DNA of 64,000 nt. Origin: Filimonas zeae. GTDB taxonomy: Bacteria > Bacteroidota > Bacteroidia > Chitinophagales > Chitinophagaceae. Position 1 is the stretch's first letter; the number at the start of each line of letters is the position of its first letter. The stretch covers positions 510,150 through 574,149 of the forward strand of contig NZ_BMIB01000005.1 in NCBI RefSeq assembly GCF_014641615.1. Direction: 5' to 3'. This document shows, in pieces, positions 40,905 to 50,383 of the stretch. A program made the translations under genes and the position numbers. The notes under the pieces were generated by a model, which was given only the letters and a program-made list of their open reading frames with translations, searched no databases and was not told where the DNA came from.

Positions 40905-42782
40905 TTAAGCGGCTTCTTCAATAAATATTCTGAAAGGCATAAACGCCATCGACTTCTCAGCCAGCTGTGCACTCAGGTGTTCTTTCCAGTAACTCAGTTC
41001 ATCTTTTTCCAGTGCATCCAGATACGCTTTTCTATCCAGTACAATGGTTACATCAATCGTTTTCAAAAAACCACGCGTAGTATCGGCAGATACCATCACC
41101 CCTTTTTCCACAGCAATACGCTTTACGCCTTTTCCTACATATCCCAGGCAATACAGGCGTATGTCTTCCCGGCTCATTATTCTATCTTTTGATAGCACAG
41201 CCTGTTTGTAGGCAATTACGCTGTCTGTTTGCGTAAGCCTGTCTTTACCACCATGCATATTGGTAAGCAAACAAATATGTGCATGATTCACAGCCCCGGT
41301 TTTATAAGGCTGTAAAGGCGTACCGGCTTTAACCGCATTTCCCTGCGCGCCGTCTGTGCTCCAGTACTTTACAAACAAGTGGCGTGTATCTGCTTTTTTC
41401 CCTTTCCGTATTACCAGATAAGGTACCCGCTCTGCCGGTGCCTGCCGTTGAGACAACAGTTGCTCCAGCTTGGCTATCACCTGTTGCAGCTGCCTTATTT
41501 CTTCAGCAATAAGATCGCGGCCCAGACCGGAAAAAGCAGCACTTTCATCGCGCAGCAGCTGCACCAGATGCTGTATTACCATATTGGCATCACGCTCATC
41601 AAAACGCCCTGCTCCACCACTTCTGAATAACACATCTGTATCCTGCTGCGTATCCCCGGTGGTTGTGCGCAAATGCAGTGGCCTGCCATGCTCATCGGTA
41701 ATGTCAGCTATATCAAAAAACTGCGCATCTGTGGTCAATGGTAACAGATTGGCCATATCCTGCAGGCGGTAGGTTATATCGTGCAGCCGCCTGTTTACTA
41801 CCGGCATGCAGTTGGTAAAGCAACTCACATCTTCCAGCATTTCACTGGATATATTCTCCGGAAAAACAACCTTTATCCACTTCACCGGCCTTGCTTCCAT
41901 AGCCTGCCAGTGCTGCGGTGCAAACAGGTTGCGTAATTCATTGGGAACCACCGGCTGTGCTATAACGGTATGCTGCTCCGCATCAGCCAGCGATACAAAA
42001 CAATGCTCGTACAAATGCCTTATCTGCCGCAGATAACGGGTAGCCGGTCCTGTTTGCTGCAGCACCTGCTCCATCATACCAGCCGCATCGTCTGCATCTG
42101 TTGTGTTATAGCCTTTTCTGGTATCCAGCCCTTTGCCTTCTATGCTCCATTTGGCTTTAGGTAACTGACTATAAAAGGCAGGCTTGTTTACTTCATTGCG
42201 TATCTGAAAATAAAACTGAGTAGCATCCAGGCTTACTGTTGGCTGGTCAATGCCCAGCCACAAAGTATTTGGTGGCAGCACCTGCTGGGGCTGTGTATAA
42301 GCCATCAGTTCTTTTGCCATAGCATCGGTATACCGGAACAGTTTGTTACCGGTAGCCATATATTGCACAGCACATTTGTTGAGTGTAAACCGGCCCGCGG
42401 GTGTAAAAAACAAATCCCGGGTGCCAGGCGCTTCCTGTTCCGAACCGCCACTGATACGCCTGCTGTAGAAGAACTGATCCGATTCACGGATAACCGTTTG
42501 CGCTTCTGTACTTAATGCATACAGCACGCCCGATGCAGGTAAGGGCCCGGTAAGCACTTCAGGCGCCATCAGCTGCACCATCTTCTCCAGTACCCGGGTA
42601 CGCGACAAATGTATTTCGTTGGAAAGGCGTTCAAACTCAGCCGCATTTACTGCCAGCAGTAAGGATACCAGCGGATCGAAGTCGGTGGCCGCATCGGCTT
42701 CCGGGTAGCCCCAGATACGCGCAGCAGCCTGCAACATTCTCGCTTTGATATGTTCACTATTCTCGTGCATGGTATTTGTCAC
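40905..42782 (-). CDS. tssF: T6SS baseplate protein TssF
   Basis: The 625-residue protein begins like other TssF proteins: a helix containing ARIWGYP, then DFDPLVSLLLAVNAAEFERLSNEI and LEKMVQLMAPEVLTGPLPASGVL, equivalent to the conserved D-P-x-V-x-x-L-x-E-A-x-A and L-x-P-x-x-x-P-x-P-S blocks. The C-terminal part has TRGFLKTIDVTIVLDR. TssF dimers with TssG form the core wedge of the baseplate. It is flanked by tssE (52 bp upstream) and tssG. Confidence 0.87.
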   Translation of the reverse strand: MTNTMHENSEHIKARMLQAAARIWGYPEADAATDFDPLVSLLLAVNAAEFERLSNEIHLSRTRVLEKMVQLMAPEVLTGPLPASGVLYALSTEAQTVIRESDQFFYSRRISGGSEQEAPGTRDLFFTPAGRFTLNKCAVQYMATGNKLFRYTDAMAKELMAYTQPQQVLPPNTLWLGIDQPTVSLDATQFYFQIRNEVNKPAFYSQLPKAKWSIEGKGLDTRKGYNTTDADDAAGMMEQVLQQTGPATRYLRQIRHLYEHCFVSLADAEQHTVIAQPVVPNELRNLFAPQHWQAMEARPVKWIKVVFPENISSEMLEDVSCFTNCMPVVNRRLHDITYRLQDMANLLPLTTDAQFFDIADITDEHGRPLHLRTTTGDTQQDTDVLFRSGGAGRFDERDANMVIQHLVQLLRDESAAFSGLGRDLIAEEIRQLQQVIAKLEQLLSQRQAPAERVPYLVIRKGKKADTRHLFVKYWSTDGAQGNAVKAGTPLQPYKTGAVNHAHICLLTNMHGGKDRLTQTDSVIAYKQAVLSKDRIMSREDIRLYCLGYVGKGVKRIAVEKGVMVSADTTRGFLKTIDVTIVLDRKAYLDALEKDELSYWKEHLSAQLAEKSMAFMPFRIFIEEAA

Positions 42783-42834
42783 TTATCAGGTTAACAGGGT
42801 GTGTGGTTAGTGTACGGTAAAGTGTTTTTAGTTG

Positions 42835-43269
42835 TTAGTTGTAAGCAAGGGGACTTATAAAAAAGCTGTCCCGGTATGTTATTGGTTCATTCGTTGCTTT
42901 CAGGGTTCCTGTAATTGTTATCGACATCTTTTTCTTTACACGCGCCTCAGCAGACGCTGCTGCTACCTCTTCCTGATTCACTGTCAGTTGCACACGCACT
43001 TTCTCCAGCCGCTTTTCGTATTTCTGAATAGCACGCACCAGCGACTGTAAAATGGTTTCTTTTTGTCTGGAACGGTAGCTTACATTATCAAAGTCTTCAT
43101 CCCATAGTCCATTTCCAAATTCAGGATCACATAATAATTCGCCGAATGAAGTCGTTAGAATCAGGTGTAAATGGTGCGCCACAGATTGTTTCAGTGAGCA
43201 TTTGGGTAACTCCTGTTTCTTAATAATCTTACCGGGATCCAGAGGTAGTGTGTAATAGTCAAACTGCAT
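42835..43269 (-). CDS. tssE: T6SS baseplate protein TssE (gp25-like)
   Basis: The 144-residue protein contains a gp25/lysozyme-like wedge domain. It has LKQSVAHHLHLILTTSFGELLCDPEFGNGLWDEDF, matching the R-x-x-x-x-D-P-x-x-G-x-x-L core, then QSLVRAIQKYEKRLEKVRVQL. It initiates sheath assembly on the baseplate. It is the first gene of the long minus-strand T6SS operon; a -7-like element lies 148 bp upstream. The first 28 residues are a family-specific extension. Confidence 0.87.
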   Translation of the reverse strand: MQFDYYTLPLDPGKIIKKQELPKCSLKQSVAHHLHLILTTSFGELLCDPEFGNGLWDEDFDNVSYRSRQKETILQSLVRAIQKYEKRLEKVRVQLTVNQEEVAAASAEARVKKKMSITITGTLKATNEPITYRDSFFISPLAYN

Positions 43270-43416
43270 ACCTGCCTTTTAATAATACTGTGAAAATCAA
43301 ATAAAAAGGTAAACAGCGAGCCAGGTTCAAAAGGGATTGTCTTGGACATCGGCAACGCGAAGAACTGATATAAAACAAAAATGGTGCCTTTTTTAGTTGG
43401 AAATTTTAAGGTTAAA

Positions 43417-43424
43417 CAAATATA
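43417..43424 (-). promoter_or_regulatory. Candidate -7 element of the T6SS operon
   Basis: Minus-strand TATATTTG is an exact TAnnTTTG match located 148 bp before the tssE start codon, in the 224-bp divergent gap between tssE and the lipase gene. A -33 TTTG is not evident. It matches the octamer upstream of the capsule operon at 12629-12636. Confidence 0.4.
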
Positions 43425-43493
43425 ATTGGATTGTAATTTGATAACAGATCAGTACCTGCATGCTGACTTCATACACCAAAAACAAACACCGTT

Positions 43494-44447
43494 ATGAGTA
43501 ACTCCGCTTCTGATGTTAAGTACATTGTGGTAGGTGTTGATGGCACCGGCTCAGGCAGCTGGCGCAAGGCAGACGGCAGCAACAGCCATATTTTCCAATT
43601 TGTGCGCGACTTCCGGTTTGGTACCATGGGCATTGATAGAAAGTTTTTCGATGGCCCTTCCGATTCGGTTTCAGGGCGTGAGTCTGAAGCCATTCTGCAA
43701 AGGGCGCTGGACTTTATTATGCACCGCCTTTCTGTGCTGTTTCCGCAAATACGCAATGGCAATATACATGCGCTGGATATGTACGATGTAAATAGTTGTA
43801 TGCAGGCCAGCGAGCAAACCAGTATGGGATATATGAACGGGTATAGCTATACCTCTTCTTATGTAACCCGACTGCCTGTGCGTGTTACACCGCAGATGTT
43901 GTCTAAACAGCCTTTTAACCATAGTCAGGTACGTATTGTACTGGCCGGCCACTCCCGCGGCGGCCTGGTGGTTACCACACTGGCACGTATGTTAAGCCCG
44001 GTAGCACAGGTATATTTTATGGGCCTGTACGATTCGGTTGACAGGCAGCCCTGCCTGGATGGGGCAGTGGTAGAAAATACCAGATATGTATTTCATGCCC
44101 GCCGCCACCCGGATGTTCACTCACGTGGCTTCTTCAGCAATACTTCTACGCAGTACAAATCAGAATATCATGAAGAGCGGTTCTTCTATACCTCCCATGG
44201 CGGCATAGGCGGTTCTTATGTAACCAACCGTTCAGACATGACTTTCTTTGGGGATGATTCCTGTATAGTAAAACCAGATACTATAACCATTACAGATGGT
44301 ATGGGTAACCCTATGACGATAGATAATGTAAACCCACTTACCAAAAAGTTTCACAAGCCGATAGATGAAATATGCATAGAAGGCAGCGATGAAGCAGATA
44401 AGTTTATACGGGAAGGGGCCAGACGCTTTGGACTACCTATTAACTAG
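43494..44447 (+). CDS. Tle1/DUF2235-like serine hydrolase, candidate T6SS lipase effector
   Basis: The 317-residue protein has an alpha/beta-hydrolase architecture: VVGVDGTGSG (12-21) resembles the C-D-G-T-G start of DUF2235, GHSRGG (152-157) is the nucleophile elbow with S154, LYDSVD (179-183) supplies the probable acid D180, and SHGGIGGSYV (from 234) the probable base H235, as in the H-x-D-x-G-G motif of DUF2235. No signal peptide or membrane segment is seen, as expected for a T6SS cargo. It is divergent from tssE. Tle1 members are phospholipases; this one is shorter than usual (often over 450 residues). No immunity gene is evident beside it, so its effector status is inferred. Confidence 0.68.
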   Translation: MSNSASDVKYIVVGVDGTGSGSWRKADGSNSHIFQFVRDFRFGTMGIDRKFFDGPSDSVSGRESEAILQRALDFIMHRLSVLFPQIRNGNIHALDMYDVNSCMQASEQTSMGYMNGYSYTSSYVTRLPVRVTPQMLSKQPFNHSQVRIVLAGHSRGGLVVTTLARMLSPVAQVYFMGLYDSVDRQPCLDGAVVENTRYVFHARRHPDVHSRGFFSNTSTQYKSEYHEERFFYTSHGGIGGSYVTNRSDMTFFGDDSCIVKPDTITITDGMGNPMTIDNVNPLTKKFHKPIDEICIEGSDEADKFIREGARRFGLPIN

Positions 44448-44465
44448 CAACACAATAACTAAAAT

Positions 44466-44516
44466 AAAAAGTCATTAAGTACGTGTAATAAGCCCACACG
44501 ATCTTAATGACTTTTT
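44466..44516. terminator. Bidirectional terminator between lipase and response-regulator genes
   Basis: AAAAAGTCATTAAG (44466-44479) pairs with CTTAATGACTTTTT (44503-44516), with an inner CGTGT/ACACG stem. T-runs lie at both 3' sides, serving the converging genes at 43494-44447 (+) and 44537-45232 (-). Confidence 0.85.
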
Positions 44517-44536
44517 CTTATCTATACCAATGACTA

Positions 44537-45232
44537 CTATGGTGCTACCAGGCGGAAGCCATTGCCATGTATGTTCACTATTTCAATATTGTTATCTTCC
44601 TTCACATACTTACGCAGCTTGGCAATATACACGTCCATACTACGGCCATTGAAGTAAGTATCGCTACCCCATATCTTTTTCAGCGCACGCTCGCGTGGCA
44701 GTAAGTCGTTCTTATGCTCTGCCAGCATTTTCAGCAGTTCATTCTCTTTAGGAGAAAGGGTTTGCGTTTTGCCATCAATAATCAGCTCACGCAGCTTGGG
44801 GTTAAAATGATAACGTCCCAGATCAAACTCTACGTTTTCGCTTTCTTTTACGCTTTCTTCATTGCGCTTCAGTATTGCTTTTATTTTCAGCAGCAGTACT
44901 TCACTGTCAAACGGCTTGGTAATATAATCATCCGCGCCCAGCTTATACCCCTGAATAATATCATCCTTCATGGTTTTAGCGCTCAGGAAAAACAAGGGAA
45001 CATCCGGATCAATATCCCTGATTTCCTCTGCCAGTGTAAAACCATCCATATTAGGCATCATTACATCCAGCAGACATATATCAAATTTCTCGCGCTGATA
45101 TGCCGCCAGTCCTAAACGGCCATCTCTTTCAAGCGTTACATCATAATCATTCAATTCCAGATAATTCTTCAATACCATCCCCAGATTCTGATCGTCTTCA
45201 CACAATAAAATCTTGTATTCCTTTCCTTCCAT
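44537..45232 (-). CDS. OmpR/PhoB-family response regulator (RprY-like)
   Basis: The 231-residue protein has a receiver domain (about 1-120) with acidic pocket E12-D13-D14, phosphoacceptor D56 in LLDVMMPNMDG, and KPF at the expected lysine position. A winged-helix DNA-binding domain follows, with LSPKENELLKMLAEHKNDLLPRERAL and DVYIAKLRKYV. It resembles RprY-type regulators of Bacteroidota. No histidine kinase gene is adjacent, so it is an orphan here. It stands between the T6SS locus and the second polysaccharide locus, but regulation of either is only a possibility. Confidence 0.9.
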   Translation of the reverse strand: MEGKEYKILLCEDDQNLGMVLKNYLELNDYDVTLERDGRLGLAAYQREKFDICLLDVMMPNMDGFTLAEEIRDIDPDVPLFFLSAKTMKDDIIQGYKLGADDYITKPFDSEVLLLKIKAILKRNEESVKESENVEFDLGRYHFNPKLRELIIDGKTQTLSPKENELLKMLAEHKNDLLPRERALKKIWGSDTYFNGRSMDVYIAKLRKYVKEDNNIEIVNIHGNGFRLVAP

Positions 45233-45282
45233 ATTTTATGATTTAAGATTTGATGGCTAAAATATACGATAAGTTACAAAAC

Positions 45283-47574
45283 TTATCTTAAATCCCTCAA
45301 TAACACCTTTTTAAAGTAAACCCGATCCCCCATATACTCCCATCTGGCGGTACCATCACTCAGCAATCCTTCCTTCTTCACCGGACCTGCCTTACCGGAA
45401 ACACCGGCTGTTACACAGCGGTACACATCCTCGTTAATATACACAGTTTGCCCGGCTGCATAGCCCATGCCCCCCTTCCAGCGACTACCAGCTGCAAAAC
45501 CCGAATTGGCAGCTACCCAACCATAAACATCATTTTGTGGTGAAATGTTGCGGATTACCGATCCGGCGGAGTAGTTTCCGTAAACAGGCGCCTGTAAACC
45601 ATAGCTTTCGGTAATCACCTTGGGCTTGTGCCGCTGGTTCAGGCCGGGAATAATGATATCTGGCTGATCGTCTGTGCTACCCGAAAAGTTGTTTTTAAAA
45701 CTCACCAGCGGAAAGTAATTCTCGCTGTTTACGCTGTATTCCGCAATATTGTCCGAAAAACCTATCTCATCCATCAGGTGTCCGTTTACCTGATTATCGG
45801 TCACCAGCAGGTTATTAAACTTACCAAAGCCCTTGGCACTGAAATAAATACCATGTGTGGTAAACACTGTATCGTTCCGCGAACTGTACGATCCGCGGCT
45901 ATCATTCCGCAGCTGGTTGCGTGAGATATTGAAATTGGTAATCCACGCGTTCTGGGCCTCTACAAATATATCTGCCGCAACAGGTTTGTTGTAGAAGTTG
46001 GTACCATCCACAATGGTATTGCCTTCTACCTGGCTAAACAGATTGGTACCAATGGCGCACATAAGTATACCGTGTACACCAAACTTGTCAATGTAGTTAT
46101 TCTTGATTTTTAACTCACGGCTCTGCCCATTTACATAAATACCGTTACACTTCATGTTACTAAGGGTGTTGCCCTCAATTACAATATCGGTACCAGCGCC
46201 CTTTTGCGTGTTTACCACCATAATGGCATTACCGTCTTCCAGCACATAAGGTGCATCTTTATCAGCAGGCAATGCACCTATGTACCGGATAATGTTGTTG
46301 GTTACTTTTACGTGGTTGGCATCAATAATATAAAAGCCACAGTTTTGAAAGGTTGCAGCACTTTGCCCTTTTTTAGGGGTATAATTACCCGTTACAAAGT
46401 TATTGCTGATAATGGTACTGCTGGAGGCGGCCAGCCCATAATCGTCCCCTACAAATATGGCTGCTGCAGAACCGGCGTTGCCTGCGTTTTTATCGCCGGC
46501 GTTATTAAAAGTGTTGTTATTAATAACAATCCGTTCACAACGCTGAAAGTCCATACCGTTATCTCCGGTGCGGTTAAGGCTGTTGCCTGATACTTCCACA
46601 TCTACACACTGCTGGTTAGCCAGGCCTATGCCGGATATATTTTCCAAACGGTTATCCCGTATTTTCAGCCCTGATATTTTAAAAGAAGAAATACAATGTG
46701 TGCCCACAAACTCAAAGCTGTTGCGCTCCAGCAGTATATTGGCACAGCCTGTTCGCCCAAAGTTGGAAATAGCACCATCTACGGCTGCAAAATCTATATT
46801 GTAACGGCCTATGCGCTTAAAATCACAATCGCGTATGGTTACGTTAGAGGCTTTGTACAAAATACCTTTACCAAAGGCATCTGCAAATCCGCAGCGCTGA
46901 ATCAGGATGTTGCTGGCCGGCTCAATATCAAACGTAATGTTAATTAAAGCATAACGTCCGGCAGTGGCCGCAGACCGGTCTTTATCGCCACGGGGCCTGC
47001 CTCCTGAAAAACTAATATCCTCTACTGTAACATTGTTGCCGGTAATATTTACCAGTGCCGGAAAGTCGTGGCTAAAGCCCCGGTCGGTTTGTATAACCGT
47101 AGTGTTTCTTGCGGCTCCTTTCAGATAGGTACCCGATGTAAGGTTCAGCGTGGTATTTTCTGTAATGTAATAGATACCAGCAGGTAACACCAGTGGCACC
47201 CGTGCAGCTGCTGCCGCCTGAATGCCCGCCTGCAAAGCCACCGCATCGTTGGTTACCCCATCGCCTTTAGCACCAAACCATTTTACATTCAGCCCTTCCT
47301 GCATAGAAAACAGGCGCTGCCACGTACCGGCACCAATACGCGTGGCCGGAAAAGCAGTGCCGTTGTTGTATTTCTCTTCTCTGGTATACCGGAAAAGTCC
47401 GCCCCGCTCACTGTCTGTAACCAATACGCCCGTAGATGTATCAGTTATACCCTGCATTCCGGCAATATCTGTAACCGTTACCGTAGTCATCTTCACCTGT
47501 GCGCCTGCACGGCTTGCCGAACAAACACATGCTAACAATAAATAATAAATCAATTTTCCTCTAAAAATCCTCAT
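45283..47574 (-). CDS. Secreted right-handed beta-helix protein (Pectate_lyase_3-like)
   Basis: The 763-residue protein has a signal peptide (about 1-25, ending AGAQ). An N-terminal module of about 65 residues follows, then the typical Pectate_lyase_3 entry WFGAKGDGVTNDAVALQAGI. More than ten coils of parallel beta-helix come next, with recurrent I-x-x-N-x-F/I and N-N-x-I repeats such as VINNNTFNNAG and LKIKNNYIDKFG. The last 80 residues, with YAAGQTVYINEDVYRCV and ARWEYMG, resemble a small carbohydrate-binding module. Such proteins act on or bind polysaccharides as lyases, hydrolases or epimerases. Divergent from the sugar transferase gene at 47672, it may modify the polymer made by that locus. 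Catalytic residues cannot be assigned. Confidence 0.8.
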   Translation of the reverse strand: MRIFRGKLIYYLLLACVCSASRAGAQVKMTTVTVTDIAGMQGITDTSTGVLVTDSERGGLFRYTREEKYNNGTAFPATRIGAGTWQRLFSMQEGLNVKWFGAKGDGVTNDAVALQAGIQAAAAARVPLVLPAGIYYITENTTLNLTSGTYLKGAARNTTVIQTDRGFSHDFPALVNITGNNVTVEDISFSGGRPRGDKDRSAATAGRYALINITFDIEPASNILIQRCGFADAFGKGILYKASNVTIRDCDFKRIGRYNIDFAAVDGAISNFGRTGCANILLERNSFEFVGTHCISSFKISGLKIRDNRLENISGIGLANQQCVDVEVSGNSLNRTGDNGMDFQRCERIVINNNTFNNAGDKNAGNAGSAAAIFVGDDYGLAASSSTIISNNFVTGNYTPKKGQSAATFQNCGFYIIDANHVKVTNNIIRYIGALPADKDAPYVLEDGNAIMVVNTQKGAGTDIVIEGNTLSNMKCNGIYVNGQSRELKIKNNYIDKFGVHGILMCAIGTNLFSQVEGNTIVDGTNFYNKPVAADIFVEAQNAWITNFNISRNQLRNDSRGSYSSRNDTVFTTHGIYFSAKGFGKFNNLLVTDNQVNGHLMDEIGFSDNIAEYSVNSENYFPLVSFKNNFSGSTDDQPDIIIPGLNQRHKPKVITESYGLQAPVYGNYSAGSVIRNISPQNDVYGWVAANSGFAAGSRWKGGMGYAAGQTVYINEDVYRCVTAGVSGKAGPVKKEGLLSDGTARWEYMGDRVYFKKVLLRDLR

Positions 47575-47671
47575 CTGGTTCCCGGTTTTAATATTAAATC
47601 AGTGGCACTATAATTATACCAGTTTTTTTAGGCATAGTTGTTGCCTTTTTCACTTTTGAAAACGTGGTATT

Positions 47672-49102
47672 ATGAGTTCGAGATTTGATTATATAGTGCG
47701 GATATCGCTGTTGCTGTTTGACTTTCTGCTATTGAACGGTACGCTTCTGATAGCCTTTGAAATATTCGATTCCTACCGGTTAATGTTACCGGGCACACGG
47801 GTCAATCTCATCTATATCACAAACCTTATCTGGCTGGCACTCACGGCATTACTTAAAATGTATAACCACCGCCCTTCCGGCCGCTATTCGCACCTCAAAA
47901 ATACCACAATTAATAGTTTACTGGTGTTCGCACTTTTCTTTGGCTTTTATCTGGTAATTGTTAAACAGGACGATATCAGCCTGGGCTTTACGTTGTATTT
48001 TATGATTCAGTTTATAACAGCCATCTGCTGTACGCGACTGGCATTGAAAGCTATTATCAGGGCTTTTGTTAAAAATACACGCACCCGTAAAAAGATCGCG
48101 ATTATCGGCTTTAACGAAACAGGACGCAAACTGGCCGAATACTTCTCAGGACAAAAAACCACGTTTGAATTCACCGGCTTTTTTGATGATGAAATTACTA
48201 AAACAAATGCCCTGGCACTCGCTCCTGCAGATATACACGATGCGCACCTTAATAATATGCGCAACATCAGAGGCAGTGTGAAAGACATTTTTGATTACGC
48301 AATTAACAATAACATAAAGGAGATATACTCCACACTGCTGCCGGATGATAACAAGAATGTGCAGGAACTGATGACCATGGCAGATAAACATTTTCTGCGC
48401 ATCAAGTTTGTGCCCGACTTCACCAATATGCTCCGCAGCACGTATCACATCAACTACCTCAGCCAGTTTCCGGTAATTTCCTTACGGGATGAGCCGCTGG
48501 AAGATACGCGCAACCAGTTGTTTAAGCGCGCCTTCGACATATTATTCAGCGTGTTTGCACTGGTGTTTGTGGTAAGCTGGGTGTATCCTATTCTGGCCAT
48601 ACTTATCAAACTTTCTTCCCGTGGGCCCGTCGTTTTTAAACAGCTCCGCAGCGGACAGGATAATAAGCCTTTCTGGTGCTACAAGTTCAGAACCATGCAG
48701 GTGAACACACAAAGCGATAGCGCACAGGCCAGTAAAAACGATACACGGGTAACCTGGATTGGCAACATTATGCGCAAGACCAGCCTGGATGAACTGCCAC
48801 AATTCTTTAACGTGTTAATGGGTGATATGAGTGTGGTAGGCCCCCGCCCGCACATGCTTATGCACACGGAACAATACAGTGCTATCATAGGTAAATTTAT
48901 GGTGCGTCACTTTGTAAAACCCGGCATCACCGGCTGGGCGCAAATCAACGGATTACGCGGCGGCACTGAAACCAATGAGTTGATGGAAAAGAGAGTAGAA
49001 CACGATATCTGGTACATGGAACACTGGTCTATCTGGCTGGATGTTAAGATTATATTCCGCACCGTGTACAACGCATTAAAAGGAGAGGAAATGGCTTATT
49101 GA
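47672..49102 (+). CDS. WcaJ-like undecaprenyl-phosphate glucose/galactose phosphotransferase
   Basis: The 476-residue protein has four N-terminal membrane helices and a Rossmann-like CoA-binding domain (KIAIIGFNETGRKLAEYF). A fifth membrane segment follows (FDILFSVFALVFVVSW), then the catalytic Bac_transf domain with KLSSRGPVVFKQLRSG, YKFRTM, TSLDELPQFFNVLMGDMSVVGPRPHM and KPGITGWAQINGLRG. This is the polyisoprenyl-phosphate hexose-1-phosphate transferase family (WcaJ, WbaP, CpsE). It links the first hexose-phosphate to undecaprenyl phosphate and so initiates the polymer of the second locus. Length and domain order are standard for the full-length family. Confidence 0.94.
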   Translation: MSSRFDYIVRISLLLFDFLLLNGTLLIAFEIFDSYRLMLPGTRVNLIYITNLIWLALTALLKMYNHRPSGRYSHLKNTTINSLLVFALFFGFYLVIVKQDDISLGFTLYFMIQFITAICCTRLALKAIIRAFVKNTRTRKKIAIIGFNETGRKLAEYFSGQKTTFEFTGFFDDEITKTNALALAPADIHDAHLNNMRNIRGSVKDIFDYAINNNIKEIYSTLLPDDNKNVQELMTMADKHFLRIKFVPDFTNMLRSTYHINYLSQFPVISLRDEPLEDTRNQLFKRAFDILFSVFALVFVVSWVYPILAILIKLSSRGPVVFKQLRSGQDNKPFWCYKFRTMQVNTQSDSAQASKNDTRVTWIGNIMRKTSLDELPQFFNVLMGDMSVVGPRPHMLMHTEQYSAIIGKFMVRHFVKPGITGWAQINGLRGGTETNELMEKRVEHDIWYMEHWSIWLDVKIIFRTVYNALKGEEMAY

Positions 49103-49150
49103 AAGTCAAGTCAAAAGTGAAAATTAAAAGGTCAAAATTAAAAAATTGGT

Positions 49151-50383
49151 TTATAGTTCTCTTCTTGCTGCATCGGGGTATGCCAACAGTATCCAGGTAG
49201 ACAGATAAGCAAACTCCGGAACAGAAACCATCATAATCAGATAAGTAGCTATTAACGCAGTTCTATAATAATAGCGCTCATCTTTTTCACCTTTCAGGCG
49301 TACAAAGGAATGTTTGAAAAAGAACCAGGTAAAGAGTAGTATACCAATAAGGCCATTGTTTACCAGTAGCGTTGAAAAGAAATCAGTAGACCGTATATAC
49401 CCAAAGCCCAGGCCGGTAAGTTTCCCTATCCAGTTCATATCATTCCACCAGAAAGCCAACTGATTTTTAAAAAACAGGGAACGTTCCTGCCCGGACGTGT
49501 TACCGCCGGTGAGTTTATCAATTAGCGTATCATCTGCAAAGTGTTTAAAGCCCGCACTGGTATAATAAGCAGCCACCAGTATAATCAGCCCCATAGGCAC
49601 CATCCATAACAGATAACGTTGAATCCGCTTTTCATGCGCAGCCACAGCCAATGCCAGCACCGCCATACCCAGCCAGGCAGAGGTGGAAAAACTTAGCACC
49701 AGCGCAATACCAAACAGTACAATATCTACCGTACGTTTTAAACTTACCGCCAGTATCCAGAAAGGCACTACGGTAAAAGCAAACATCGAGGGCTCGCCGG
49801 TAAGGCTTTTTAACCGCTGAATAACCCAGCCACCTACCTGCATGGTCTGAAACAGGCTTCCCGGCGTATGGGCAAATTGCCGGTTGCTGATAAAGTCGCC
49901 ATTGCGGCCGGTAAACTGAAATAGTATTATCTCCAGAAAACCGTAAGCCACCAGCACACGAAGGCCGTTGTAGAACACCGCAATATGCCTGCGGGTACCC
50001 AGATGCTTTACATACAGGTACAGCAAAAAACCTGCGAACAGGTATAAGGATTGTGTGAATAAGCTTTTCCGTAAAAATACTTTCTGCGTATCGCTGTCGT
50101 CCGTTAAACGCAGGGTGGGTGTTAGCTGAATGCCCGAGTAATACACATATAACTGAGCCAGCGCATTAACAAACAGGAAGATGCCTGCTATGGCAATAAA
50201 CTCTTTATGAAGAAAGCTGCCGCTTTTAATACTGTAATACATGGCCAGCGGCGCCAATAGAAAAATCAACAGATAAGACGGTACCGAAAATGATACCGAA
50301 GGCATAAGAACAACAGATGTAAAACCCGCAATAAACAGTACAATGCTGAGATAACTGTCAAGAACGCGCTTTAATTGCATCAT
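49151..50383 (-). CDS. O-antigen ligase/polymerase-like polytopic membrane protein
   Basis: The 410-residue protein has ten to twelve membrane helices and a large loop around residues 165-200, with SLTGEPSMFAF before the next helix. The S-G-E-P-S-x-F motif is common in Wzy/O-antigen polymerase proteins of exopolysaccharide loci. A second exposed region near 280-300 is followed by GFGYIRSTDFFSTLLVNNGLIGILLF. It is the last gene of the minus-strand glycosyltransferase operon and overlaps the upstream GT4 gene by 26 bp. Polymerase of the second locus is the likely role. Confidence 0.78.
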   Translation of the reverse strand: MMQLKRVLDSYLSIVLFIAGFTSVVLMPSVSFSVPSYLLIFLLAPLAMYYSIKSGSFLHKEFIAIAGIFLFVNALAQLYVYYSGIQLTPTLRLTDDSDTQKVFLRKSLFTQSLYLFAGFLLYLYVKHLGTRRHIAVFYNGLRVLVAYGFLEIILFQFTGRNGDFISNRQFAHTPGSLFQTMQVGGWVIQRLKSLTGEPSMFAFTVVPFWILAVSLKRTVDIVLFGIALVLSFSTSAWLGMAVLALAVAAHEKRIQRYLLWMVPMGLIILVAAYYTSAGFKHFADDTLIDKLTGGNTSGQERSLFFKNQLAFWWNDMNWIGKLTGLGFGYIRSTDFFSTLLVNNGLIGILLFTWFFFKHSFVRLKGEKDERYYYRTALIATYLIMMVSVPEFAYLSTWILLAYPDAARREL

